DNA of 64,000 bases from Variovorax paradoxus (GTDB lineage: Bacteria; Pseudomonadota; Gammaproteobacteria; Burkholderiales; Burkholderiaceae_C). A program made the position numbers and the translations under genes. Positions 42,709 to 50,496 of this stretch are shown one piece after another; the first letter of the stretch is position 1; every line of letters starts with the position of its first letter. Under the pieces are notes generated by a model. The model had not been told where the DNA came from and did not search any database. It worked only from the letters and a program-made list of their open reading frames with translations. Location of the stretch: assembly GCF_902712855.1 (NCBI RefSeq), contig NZ_LR743508.1, positions 496,001 to 560,000 of the forward strand, in the 5' to 3' direction.

Positions 42709-42812
42709 TGTCGAAAGTGTCCTGTAAACGGCACCGGGTAGTGTAAATCGTTGCCCCGGAATGGGCCTGATCGCGCCCCATGACCACGTTGGACGGTGTA
42801 ACCGCCGGGTTT

Positions 42813-44240
42813 TCAGCCGAACGGCAGGTGCTGCGGCGCATCGGCCCCGGCCAGCGGCAGCCGCACCGTGGCGACCAGCCCGCCGCCGGGCGCCTCGTCC
42901 AGCGCGACCTCGCCGCCGTGGCGGTCGACCACCGACTTGACGATCGCCAGCCCCAGGCCGCTGCCGCTCTGGCTCTGGTCCGGGCTGCGGAAGAAGCGGT
43001 CGAACACCCGTTCGCGCAGCGCCCCCGGAATGCCCGGGCCGCGGTCGGTCACGCGCAGCACGGCATGCGCGCCCTCGCGGGACACGCGCACGACCACGGT
43101 CGCGCCCTCGGGGCTGTACTTGATGGCGTTGTTGATGAGGTTGTCGATCATCGACATCAGGCTCTCGCGCTCGCCGAGCACCGGCACGTGGTCGTCGCAC
43201 ACGAGCTCCAGCTCGATGCTGCGGGCGCTCGCCAGGCCCTCGATCATGGCGAGGCGATCCTGCACCAGCGTGTCGAGCACCAGCATCACGGGCAGGCCGT
43301 GGCCCGAGACGGCGTCGCTGCGCATCAGCTGCAGCAGCTGGCCCACGAGCCGCGCCGCGCGGTCATTGCTGCGCAGCAGGTTGCCCATGAGCTCGCGCTG
43401 GCCCTCGTCGGTGGTCTGCTCCTTCAGCGCCTCGACGTTCACCCGCATGGCCGCCAGCGGCGTGCGCAGCTCGTGCGCGGCGTCGGCGATCAGGCTGCGC
43501 TCGCGCGATGTGCTGTCGCGCACGCGCTGCAGCAGGCTGTTGATGCTCTGCACCGGCGGCTGCAGCTCCTTGTGCGGCGGCGAATACGACAGCGGCGTCA
43601 GATCGGCCGGGCCGCGCTCCGAGGTTTCCTTGCTCACCTGCCGCCAGGGCCGCAGCGCCACCCGCACCGAGAGCCATGCCGGAAAGATCAGGAACGGCAG
43701 GCTGATGACGAGCGGCAGCAGGTAGAAGCCCCGGTACATCACGGTCACCGTGAGCCGCCAGACGCTGGGCTCGGCCAGCATCACGCGCGTGTCCGAGGTG
43801 GTCGAGGCCAGCGTTCGCGCGCGCCATTCGCGGTCGCCCGCCCTCACCGTCTCGATGCGGTTCAGCGTGGTGTTGAGGATCACCGGCACCGCCGCCGTCG
43901 AGCGGTAGATGAGCCTGTCGCCCTGCCACACCTGCATCACCGGTGCGCTGTCGGAAGCGGCGTCGCCGTCGCCCACGGTCTCGAGCAGTGCGGCATCGAA
44001 GGCCGCCAGCGTCTGCTGCTGGGCGGCGGGCTGGCCGGACATGTTCTGCGCGATGGCCAGCACGGTGTTGAAGATCTTGTCGTACTTCAGCAGCTCGGGG
44101 TCTTCGTACGAGTCGTACAGCAGCAGCGCGATGACCATGGTCCACAGCAGCGCGACCACCGCCATCTGCGCCATCAGCAGGCGCCGCATCAGGGAAGGCT
44201 GTTTCCAGTTCTTCCAGCGCTGCGCCAGCCCCTGCAGCAT
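42813..44240 (-). CDS. Sensor histidine kinase upstream of lpxO
   Basis: 475 residues. Transmembrane helices at about 22-42 and 180-205 enclose a periplasmic domain; the cytoplasmic kinase carries H-box LIADAAHELRTPLAA, N-box LINNAIKYSPEG, DRGPGIP and SGSGLGLAIVKSVVDRHGG. Its ATG overlaps the stop of the response regulator gene (TGATG), so they are coupled. Similar overall to QseC/PmrB, kinases that control lipid A modification genes in many proteobacteria, and lpxO follows on the same strand. Confidence 0.92.
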   Translation of the reverse strand: MLQGLAQRWKNWKQPSLMRRLLMAQMAVVALLWTMVIALLLYDSYEDPELLKYDKIFNTVLAIAQNMSGQPAAQQQTLAAFDAALLETVGDGDAASDSAPVMQVWQGDRLIYRSTAAVPVILNTTLNRIETVRAGDREWRARTLASTTSDTRVMLAEPSVWRLTVTVMYRGFYLLPLVISLPFLIFPAWLSVRVALRPWRQVSKETSERGPADLTPLSYSPPHKELQPPVQSINSLLQRVRDSTSRERSLIADAAHELRTPLAAMRVNVEALKEQTTDEGQRELMGNLLRSNDRAARLVGQLLQLMRSDAVSGHGLPVMLVLDTLVQDRLAMIEGLASARSIELELVCDDHVPVLGERESLMSMIDNLINNAIKYSPEGATVVVRVSREGAHAVLRVTDRGPGIPGALRERVFDRFFRSPDQSQSGSGLGLAIVKSVVDRHGGEVALDEAPGGGLVATVRLPLAGADAPQHLPFG

Positions 44241-44923
44241 CACTTGGACGCGCTCCGCGCCAGCGACTGCGCGTCGATCACGTAGCCGATGCCGCGCACC
44301 GTGCGGATGTAGCCCTGGCCGATCTTGCGGCGCAGGTTGGAGATGTGCACCTCGAGCGAATTGCTGCCGTTGGCCTGGCCTCCGGGCAGCACCTGCTCCT
44401 CCATCACGCGGCGCGTGACCACGCGGCCGGTGCGCTTGAGCAGCAGCGCGAGCAGGTCGAACTCGCAGCGCGACAGTTCGACCGGTTCGCCGTCGACGAT
44501 CACGCCGCGCGTGGGCTCGTGCAATGCCAGCCCGCGCATCCGGATGGTCTCGTCGTTGAAGCCGTAGCTGCGGCGTGCCAGCGCCCGCACGCGCGACAGC
44601 AGTTCGGCCAGCGCAAAGGGCTTGACCAGGTAGTCGTCGGCGCCGTCGTCCAGGCTGCGCAGGCGGTCGTTGAGCGCGTCGCGCGCGCTCAGCACGAGCA
44701 CCGGCAATATCTGCCGGTCGCGGCGCAGGCGGAACAGCAGGTCGAGCCCGTCGCCGTCGGGCAGGCCGAGGTCGAGCAGCACCATGTCGAAGGTGCCGCC
44801 GTCGAGCGTGCGCAACGCGTCGTCGAGCCGGCGCACCCACACCACGTCCATGCCCTGGTTGGCCAGCGCGATGCGCACGCCGTTGCCGAGATCAAGATCG
44901 TCCTCAACAAGCAAAAGATTCAT
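44240..44923 (-). CDS. OmpR-family response regulator (QseB/PmrA type)
   Basis: 227 residues. Receiver domain with EDD (7-9), phosphoacceptor D51 in VLLDLGLPDGDG and K in DDYLVKPFAL; winged-helix DNA-binding domain from about 125 with LEVHISNLRRKIGQGYIRTVRGIGYV. First gene of a likely RR-kinase-lpxO operon. The 195 bases up to the divergent HxlR gene hold its promoter; no clear PmrA-type direct repeat was spotted. Confidence 0.92.
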   Translation of the reverse strand: MNLLLVEDDLDLGNGVRIALANQGMDVVWVRRLDDALRTLDGGTFDMVLLDLGLPDGDGLDLLFRLRRDRQILPVLVLSARDALNDRLRSLDDGADDYLVKPFALAELLSRVRALARRSYGFNDETIRMRGLALHEPTRGVIVDGEPVELSRCEFDLLALLLKRTGRVVTRRVMEEQVLPGGQANGSNSLEVHISNLRRKIGQGYIRTVRGIGYVIDAQSLARSASK

Positions 44924-45118
44924 GGGCCTCCACGGGAATGGCCCGTCCGCCGGCGCGCGGAGGCGGGACGGGGCCGGGTGAGGCCGAAGTATCTGACAAG
45001 CGCCGCGCACCGGATTCAGGAAATCTTCATGAATGCCGCAGGGATTCTTCAGGTGCATGCCGGACACTGCCGCAGTTCCAGCGAGAAGCTCCGTACCGAA
45101 GAATTGCCCGGAAGGAAA

Positions 45119-45472
45119 ATGAAATCCAGGAAACCCTGCAACCGCGGCATCGGCCCCGCGTTCGACGTCATCGGCGGCAAGTGGAAGGCCGCGATCCTGT
45201 GGGAGCTGCACGCGCAGCCGCGCCGCTTCGGCGAGCTCAGGCGCCTGCTGCCGGAGATCGGCGAGAAGACGCTGATCCTGCAGCTGCGCGAACTCGAGGC
45301 CGACGGCATCGTGCATCGCGAGGTCTTCCATGAAGTGCCGCCGCGGGTCGAGTATTCGCAGACGAAGCTCGGTGCCACGCTCCATGCGGCACTCGGTCCG
45401 CTGGCCGATTGGGGCGACCGCCATGCCAGGCGCGTGGCCACTGCGCGCAGGCAGGCAGAAGCGGCGGCATGA
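45119..45472 (+). CDS. HxlR-family transcriptional regulator
   Basis: 117-residue winged-helix protein of the HxlR/MarR-like group: FDVIGGKWKAAILWEL, RRFGELRRLLPEIGEKTLILQLRELEADGIV, with a cysteine near the N-terminus (residue 6, PCNRG) as in redox-sensing members. GGAAGGA precedes the ATG. Its stop overlaps the ATG of the beta-lactamase-like gene (ATGA), so it probably regulates that operon. Confidence 0.88.
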   Translation: MKSRKPCNRGIGPAFDVIGGKWKAAILWELHAQPRRFGELRRLLPEIGEKTLILQLRELEADGIVHREVFHEVPPRVEYSQTKLGATLHAALGPLADWGDRHARRVATARRQAEAAA

Positions 45473-46655
45473 AGCGGCTTGCCAACCCGTTGTCGGCTGC
45501 GCTGCTGGCGCTGTGCGCAGCCCTGCCGCTGTCCCGTGCCATGGCTCAGCCATGCGCGCCGTCTCCGGCCTATGAAGGTCCGCCGATGCGCTCCGCGCCG
45601 CAGACCGTGTGGCAGAAGGACTTCAGGCGTTCCATCGACGGTGCATTGCCACCTGCATTGCAGGCCTCGTTGAGCGGCGCGCTCGACAGGATGCTGGCGC
45701 ACGTGCCGGCGGCCAGCGTCGCGGTCGCCATTCCCGGCCAGGGCACCTGGACAGCCACACGCGGCCTCGCACGCAGCGAACCGCCACAGCCCGTGATGCC
45801 CGACCAGGCCTTTCAGGTGGCCAGCACGGCAAAGACACTAACGCCAGTGTGGTTCTCCAACTCGTCGAAGAGCAGAAGCTGCGCCTCGAGGACACCATCG
45901 ACAGGTGGTTTCCCGACGCACCCAACGCGAAGCTCATCACCATCGAACAGCTGCTGCGGCATACCAGCGGCCTGGTGAGCTTCAATGCACTGCCGTCGTT
46001 CGGCACCCACTACCGCACCCCGGCCGACATCATCGCGCTCGGCACCTCGCAGAAACCGCAGTTCTGCCCCGGCACCGACTGGAGCTACACCAACACCGGC
46101 TACGCGATGCTCGGCATCATCATCGAGAAGACCGAAGGCGCGCCATTCGCAGAGGTGCTCTCGAAACGGCTCCTGCAGCCGCTCTCGCTGACACACAGCG
46201 TCATGCGCAGGCCAGGCGTAGAGCTGCCGGTGGCCTCGGGCCATGATGCGGGTCGTCCGGTGCAAGCGCCCGACCAGTACGCCACGCCCTATGCTGCCGG
46301 CGCGCTGGCCTCCACGGCCGGCGACCTCGTTCGCTTCTGGCATGCGCTGCTGGCCGGCCGGGTGCTGCCCGAACCCGCGGTGCACCGCATGTTCAGCGGC
46401 ATGCCGGCGATGCTGGGCGCCTACAGCGGCAGCAGCTCCTTCTATGGCATGGGCGTGCAGCTGTACGACGTACCCGACGGCCCGGGACTGATGCTCGGCC
46501 ACAGCGGCGGCATCGAGGGCTTCACCAGCGTCGTGGCCTACGTGCCGGCCGACGACGTCTACATCGCCGTGTCGTTCAACGAAAAGAAGGTGCCCGCCGA
46601 AGCGGGCCTGTGGGCGCTGCTGCGCGCGGTGCGCGCCTACCGCGCGCTGAACTAG
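45469..46655 (+). pseudogene. Serine beta-lactamase / class C-like hydrolase, frameshifted
   Basis: The N-terminal part reads from 45469 with a signal peptide (LSAALLALCAALPLSRAMA) up to the catalytic S-x-x-K motif VASTAKTLT (near 45820-45843). Just after it the frame changes: the expected continuation ASVVLQLVEEQKLRLEDTID is found in another frame from 45843 to the stop at 46655, including the Y-x-N motif (WSYTNTGYAMLG) and a C-terminal HSGG. A single base appears to be missing around 45838-45843. Either the gene is freshly inactivated or the sequence has an error; the rest shows no other decay. An intact version would be a periplasmic class C-type peptidase or esterase of about 395 residues. 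Confidence 0.8.
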
Positions 46656-46672
46656 CGACCGGTGCCGGCCGG

Positions 46673-47074
46673 TCAATCGGCCCAGCCGGTCTCGATCTCG
46701 GTCTTCACCTCGGTCATGAGCTTGTGGACCGGGCACTTGGCCGCCACGCGCAGCAGTTCCTCGCGCTGCACGTCGCTCATCGCGCCGGTCACGCGCAGGC
46801 CCGACTTCAGGCGATAGACGCCCTTGCGCTCTTCGCTGTCGTCGCGGTCGACGACCACCTCGATGTCTTCCACCGGGATGCCCTTGCGGCGCGCGTAGAT
46901 CAGCACCGTGAGCGCCTTGCAGGCCGCGAGCGATGCGTCGTACAGGTCGTGCGGCTCGGGGCCCGCGTCGCTGCCTCCGCCGGCGGGCGAGGCATCGACA
47001 GGAATCTCGTGGTTGCGGATCTTGAGGATGTGGCGCGTGCCGGTGGTGCCGTCGCGGCGGATCGAGATGGTCAT
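46673..47074 (-). CDS. OsmC-family protein
   Basis: 133-residue OsmC/Ohr-fold protein. The two peroxidatic/resolving cysteines are present, C52 in SLAACKALTV and C114 in AAKCPVHKLM, so thiol-dependent reduction of organic hydroperoxides is likely. Similar to the YhfA-like branch rather than Ohr in sequence around the second cysteine (CPVHK). Convergent with the frameshifted beta-lactamase gene, and on the same strand as the Lrp gene upstream. Confidence 0.85.
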   Translation of the reverse strand: MTISIRRDGTTGTRHILKIRNHEIPVDASPAGGGSDAGPEPHDLYDASLAACKALTVLIYARRKGIPVEDIEVVVDRDDSEERKGVYRLKSGLRVTGAMSDVQREELLRVAAKCPVHKLMTEVKTEIETGWAD

Positions 47075-47111
47075 GCGGTTGTCCTTTGGCAGAAGTTGGA
47101 GGATCGGGAAA

Positions 47112-47210
47112 TCAGGAAAAGAAGGCCTTCAGGTGCGTGAAGGCGATGAAGAGGCCGCCAGGGCGCCGGTACCCGCCCGCGATGCCCGGAACGTCGTTGC
47201 CCGTGCTCAT
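47112..47210 (-). CDS. Possible very small protein overlapping the Lrp stop
   Basis: A 32-codon frame whose ATG (47210) overlaps the Lrp stop codon in an ATGA arrangement, ending 37 bases before the OsmC start. The predicted peptide has a glycine-rich start and a hydrophobic, aromatic C-terminus (GGLFIAFTHLKAFF). No ribosome binding site of its own can be judged since it would be coupled. It may be real or just chance. Confidence 0.25.
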   Translation of the reverse strand: MSTGNDVPGIAGGYRRPGGLFIAFTHLKAFFS

Positions 47211-47674
47211 CGGTCGACCGCCAGCGTCAGCGTCTCCTTGATCTCTTCCATCACCACGTAGCTGTGCGACTCGGCCGCCACAGGCAGTTTCTTCAGGATG
47301 TCGCCGAGCAGGTGGCGGTATTCGCTCATGCCGCTCAGGCGAGCCTTCACCAGGTAGTCGAAGCTGCCCGACACGAGGTGGCATTCGAGCACTTCGGGCA
47401 TGTGCAGCAGTTCCTGCCTGACCTTGTCGAACACGTCGCCCGACTTGGCCGAGAGCTTGATCTCCACGAACACCAGCAGCGTCTTGCCCAGCGCCTCGGG
47501 CGAAACGCGCGCGTGGTAGCCGGTGATGACGCCGTCGCGCTCCATGCGCTTCACACGCTCCGCGCAGGGGGAGGCAGACAGGCCGATGTGCTCGGCCAGC
47601 TCGGTCATGGAGATGCGGCCCTGGCGCTGCAATACGTCGAGGATCCTGCGGTCGATTCGGTCGAGTTCAGGCAT
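47207..47674 (-). CDS. Lrp/AsnC-family regulator (DadR-like)
   Basis: 155 residues: N-terminal helix-turn-helix (LDRIDRRILDVLQRQGRISM, LSASPCAERVKRMERDGVI) and the RAM ligand-binding domain (FVEIKLSAKSGDVFDKVRQE, CHLVSGSFDYLVKARL). The start at 47674 matches the family's usual MPELDRIDR N-terminus. It is divergent from dadA (128 bases between starts), the arrangement in which Lrp-type regulators activate D-amino-acid dehydrogenase in response to alanine. Confidence 0.9.
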   Translation of the reverse strand: MPELDRIDRRILDVLQRQGRISMTELAEHIGLSASPCAERVKRMERDGVITGYHARVSPEALGKTLLVFVEIKLSAKSGDVFDKVRQELLHMPEVLECHLVSGSFDYLVKARLSGMSEYRHLLGDILKKLPVAAESHSYVVMEEIKETLTLAVDR

Positions 47675-47738
47675 TTCACTTCGGGCGTGGCTCTGGACGA
47701 TTGTTGGCAGCGGATTCCCCTGCCAAACCTCCAAAAAC

Positions 47739-47784
47739 GATGGAATCCACGGCATTGTGCACTTTAGATTCCACGTATTCCATC
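47739..47784. promoter_or_regulatory. Inverted repeat between lrp-type gene and dadA
   Basis: GATGGAAT (47739-47746) is repeated in inverted orientation as ATTCCATC (47777-47784), and a further ATTCCACG-type half site (47768-47775) lies between them. Lrp-family proteins bind several spaced degenerate palindromes, so this is the probable regulator site for the divergent pair. Confidence 0.5.
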
Positions 47785-47802
47785 TGAATCGGCGAATACA
47801 CC

Positions 47803-49104
47803 ATGAAAGTCATCGTTCTCGGCGGCGGCGTGATCGGCACCACCACGGCCTACTACCTCGCGCGCTCGGGCGCAGAGGTCACCCTGCTCGACCGGCAGGA
47901 CGGGCCCGCCGAGGAAACCAGCTTCGGCAACGCCGGCCAGGTGTCGCCCGGCTACTCCACGCCGTGGGCCGCGCCGGGCATTCCGCTGAAGGCGATCAAG
48001 TGGATGTTCAAGAAGCACGCGCCGCTGTCGATCCGCCCAGACGGCACGCTGTTCCAACTGCGCTGGATGGCCGCCATGCTGCGCAACTGCTCGCCCGAGG
48101 CCTATGCGGTGAACAAGGAACGCATGATGCGCGTGGCCGAATACAGCCGCGGCTGCCTGCAGCAGCTGCGCGCCGACACCGGCCTGCAGTACGAGCAGCG
48201 CACCGGCGGCACGCTGCAGCTGTTTCGCACGCAGGCGCAGCTCGACGCGGTGCAGCGCGACATCGCGGTGCTCGAGGAATGCGGCGTGCCCTACGAGCTG
48301 CTCGATCGCGACGCGCTCGCCGGCGTCGAGCCCGCGCTGGCCGGCGCGCGCGACCGCCTCACCGGCGGCCTGCGTCTGCCCAACGACGAAACCGGCGACT
48401 GCCACCTGTTCACGCGCGGCCTGGCCGACATCGCGCGCAGCCTGGGCGTGGACTTCCGCTTCGGACAGACCATCGACGGCCTGGAAACCGACGGCAGCCG
48501 GATCACCGGCGTGCGCACCACTACGGGCAAGATCCTCACGGCCGACCGCTACGTGATGGCCTTCGGCAGCTACTCGCGCGCCGCCATCGCCTCACTGGGC
48601 CTCGACATCCCGGTGTACCCGGTCAAGGGCTATTCGCTGACGGTGCCGCTGCTGGACGAATCGCTCGCGCCGCAGTCGACGGTGCTCGACGAGACCTACA
48701 AGGTCGCCGTCACGCGCTTCGACAACCGCATCCGCGTGGGCGGCATGGCTGAGCTCGGCGGCTTCGACCTGCGCCTGAACCCCGCACGCCGCGCCACGCT
48801 CGAGAAGGTCGTGACCGACCTGTTCCCCGGCGGCGACGTGCCCCGCGCCACCTTCTGGACCGGGCTGCGCCCGATGACGCCCGACAGCACGCCCATCGTG
48901 GGCGGCACGCGCTACGGCAACCTGTTCCTCAACACCGGCCACGGCACGCTGGGCTGGACCATGGCCTGCGGCTCGGGCAAGCTCATCTCCGACATGGTGA
49001 TGGGCCAGCGCCCCGAGATCCGTACGGACGGCCTCGCAATGGACCGCTACGAGCAGGGCTCGCCGCGCGCGACGCGCCCCAGCACCGCGGCTGCACCCGC
49101 CTGA
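47803..49104 (+). CDS. dadA: D-amino acid dehydrogenase small subunit DadA
   Basis: 433-residue FAD flavoprotein that oxidises D-amino acids, mainly D-alanine, to oxo acids and passes electrons to the respiratory chain. Features are the N-terminal dinucleotide fold VIVLGGGVIGTTTAYYLA, the DadA-specific ETSFGNAGQVSPGYSTPWAAPG segment, GLRPMTPDSTPIVGGT and the C-terminal GHGTLGWTMACGSGKLISD. Full family length. It is divergent from an Lrp-type regulator. An alanine racemase gene, often next to it, is not seen here. Confidence 0.96.
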   Translation: MKVIVLGGGVIGTTTAYYLARSGAEVTLLDRQDGPAEETSFGNAGQVSPGYSTPWAAPGIPLKAIKWMFKKHAPLSIRPDGTLFQLRWMAAMLRNCSPEAYAVNKERMMRVAEYSRGCLQQLRADTGLQYEQRTGGTLQLFRTQAQLDAVQRDIAVLEECGVPYELLDRDALAGVEPALAGARDRLTGGLRLPNDETGDCHLFTRGLADIARSLGVDFRFGQTIDGLETDGSRITGVRTTTGKILTADRYVMAFGSYSRAAIASLGLDIPVYPVKGYSLTVPLLDESLAPQSTVLDETYKVAVTRFDNRIRVGGMAELGGFDLRLNPARRATLEKVVTDLFPGGDVPRATFWTGLRPMTPDSTPIVGGTRYGNLFLNTGHGTLGWTMACGSGKLISDMVMGQRPEIRTDGLAMDRYEQGSPRATRPSTAAAPA

Positions 49105-49221
49105 CGCACAGGCCGAAGGCGTCGGCCACGCCGTCACGGCACATCGGCCTACAGAATCGCCGCGAAGTCGCGGTTGCACAGCCGGTTTCCGCCGCTACCC
49201 TGGAGGGCACGGATCCAACTG

Positions 49222-50487
49222 ATGCAACCCCTCATTCACATCGCCTACGCGAGCAAAGCGACGCAAGCCTTCGATGGCAGCGCCCTGGCGCAGCTGATGC
49301 AGCGCGCAAGCAGTGCCAATGAACGCCTCGGGCTCACGGGCTTTCTGCTCTACGACAACCGCCATTTCTTTCAGCTGCTGGAAGGTCCGCCGGCCGTCGT
49401 CGACGAGACGTTCCGCAAGATCGTGGCCGACGCGCGGCATGGCGAGATCGTCTGCATCCTGAACGAACCCCTTCCCGCGCGCCAGTTCGACGAGTGGTCC
49501 ATGGCGTTCATGGCCATGACGCCGGGCGAGCTCGGCGCGATCGACGGACTGCAAGACGTCTTCGACGCAGACGCCACGTTCATGCAATTGAATCCGGCAC
49601 GGGCGCGCCGGGTGATTGCAGCCTTTGCCGACGGGCGCTGGCGGCAGAACATCGTCGGGCGTGCATCGCAAAAAAGGGCAACCGTCACCGGCGCGGCCGC
49701 CGACGCCCCGAGCGTTCCCGCGCCTGCATCGGCAGCCTGGGCGTCGGCGTACGGCCGCAGCTACGCCTATCAGCCGATCGTCGACACGGTGGCCCGGAAG
49801 GTCGTGTCCTATGAGGCCCTCGTTCGCGGCGCCCGGGGCGAATCGGCGTTCCAGGTGCTGGGGGCGGTGCCGGCCGCGCAGCTCCACGGCTTCGACGCCG
49901 AAGGCCGCATCGAAGCCATCGCGCAAGCGGCGCGCCTGGGGATCGACTGCGACCTGAACTTGAACTTCATGCCGCAGAGCGCCGTCGCGTCCCCGCGCGT
50001 TCTGGACAGCACCCTGGCCGCGGCCCGGCAATGCGGCATGGCGCTCGAGCGCATCGTCATCGAGATCACGGAGACCGAGGCCATTCAGGACCATCGCAGC
50101 TTCTCGGAGTCGATCGACGTGTACCGGCGCCAGGGGCTGAAGGTGGCCATCGACGACTTCGGGGCCGGTTATTCGGGGCTGAACCTGCTCGCCGAATTCC
50201 AGCCCGACCAGATCAAGGTGGACATCGCCCTGGTGCGCCAGATTCAGATCAACGGCCCGCGCCAATCGATCGTGCGGGCCATCGTGGGCCTGTGCCGCGA
50301 ACTGCGCATCGACGTGATCGCCGAAGGCATCGATTCGCCGGACCAGCTGCGCTGGCTGGAAGACCAAGGCGTGCACCTGTTCCAGTGCTACCTCTTTGCG
50401 AAGCCGGGCTTCGAGTGCTTGCCGATGCCTGCGTTTCCCGAGCCCCGCCAGACGCAGCCGACCCAGCCCCCAGCACCAGGAACTTGA
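49222..50487 (+). CDS. BLUF blue-light receptor with EAL domain
   Basis: 421 residues. The N-terminal BLUF domain (2-100) keeps the flavin photocycle residues: Y9 in IAYASKA, N33 in SANERLGLTG, Q51 in FFQLLEGP, and W92/M94 in DEWSMAF. A linker rich in A/P leads to an EAL domain (about 180-410) with E198 in YEALVRG, N248, E285 in EITETE, D311-D312 in IDDFGAGYSG, K332 and E368 in AEGID, so most catalytic residues of a c-di-GMP phosphodiesterase are present; the QGY loop is QCY. Layout as in E. coli BluF, whose EAL is non-catalytic. Start 49222 puts the BLUF strand at the N-terminus. Confidence 0.9.
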   Translation: MQPLIHIAYASKATQAFDGSALAQLMQRASSANERLGLTGFLLYDNRHFFQLLEGPPAVVDETFRKIVADARHGEIVCILNEPLPARQFDEWSMAFMAMTPGELGAIDGLQDVFDADATFMQLNPARARRVIAAFADGRWRQNIVGRASQKRATVTGAAADAPSVPAPASAAWASAYGRSYAYQPIVDTVARKVVSYEALVRGARGESAFQVLGAVPAAQLHGFDAEGRIEAIAQAARLGIDCDLNLNFMPQSAVASPRVLDSTLAAARQCGMALERIVIEITETEAIQDHRSFSESIDVYRRQGLKVAIDDFGAGYSGLNLLAEFQPDQIKVDIALVRQIQINGPRQSIVRAIVGLCRELRIDVIAEGIDSPDQLRWLEDQGVHLFQCYLFAKPGFECLPMPAFPEPRQTQPTQPPAPGT

Positions 50488-50496
50488 CCCAGCCTC

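Noticed and set aside
45609..46655. The second half of the beta-lactamase region as an independent gene starting at 45609
   Set aside because: Its first 75 codons are not homologous-looking and overlap the signal peptide and S-x-x-K region in another frame; it is the 3' part of one broken gene.
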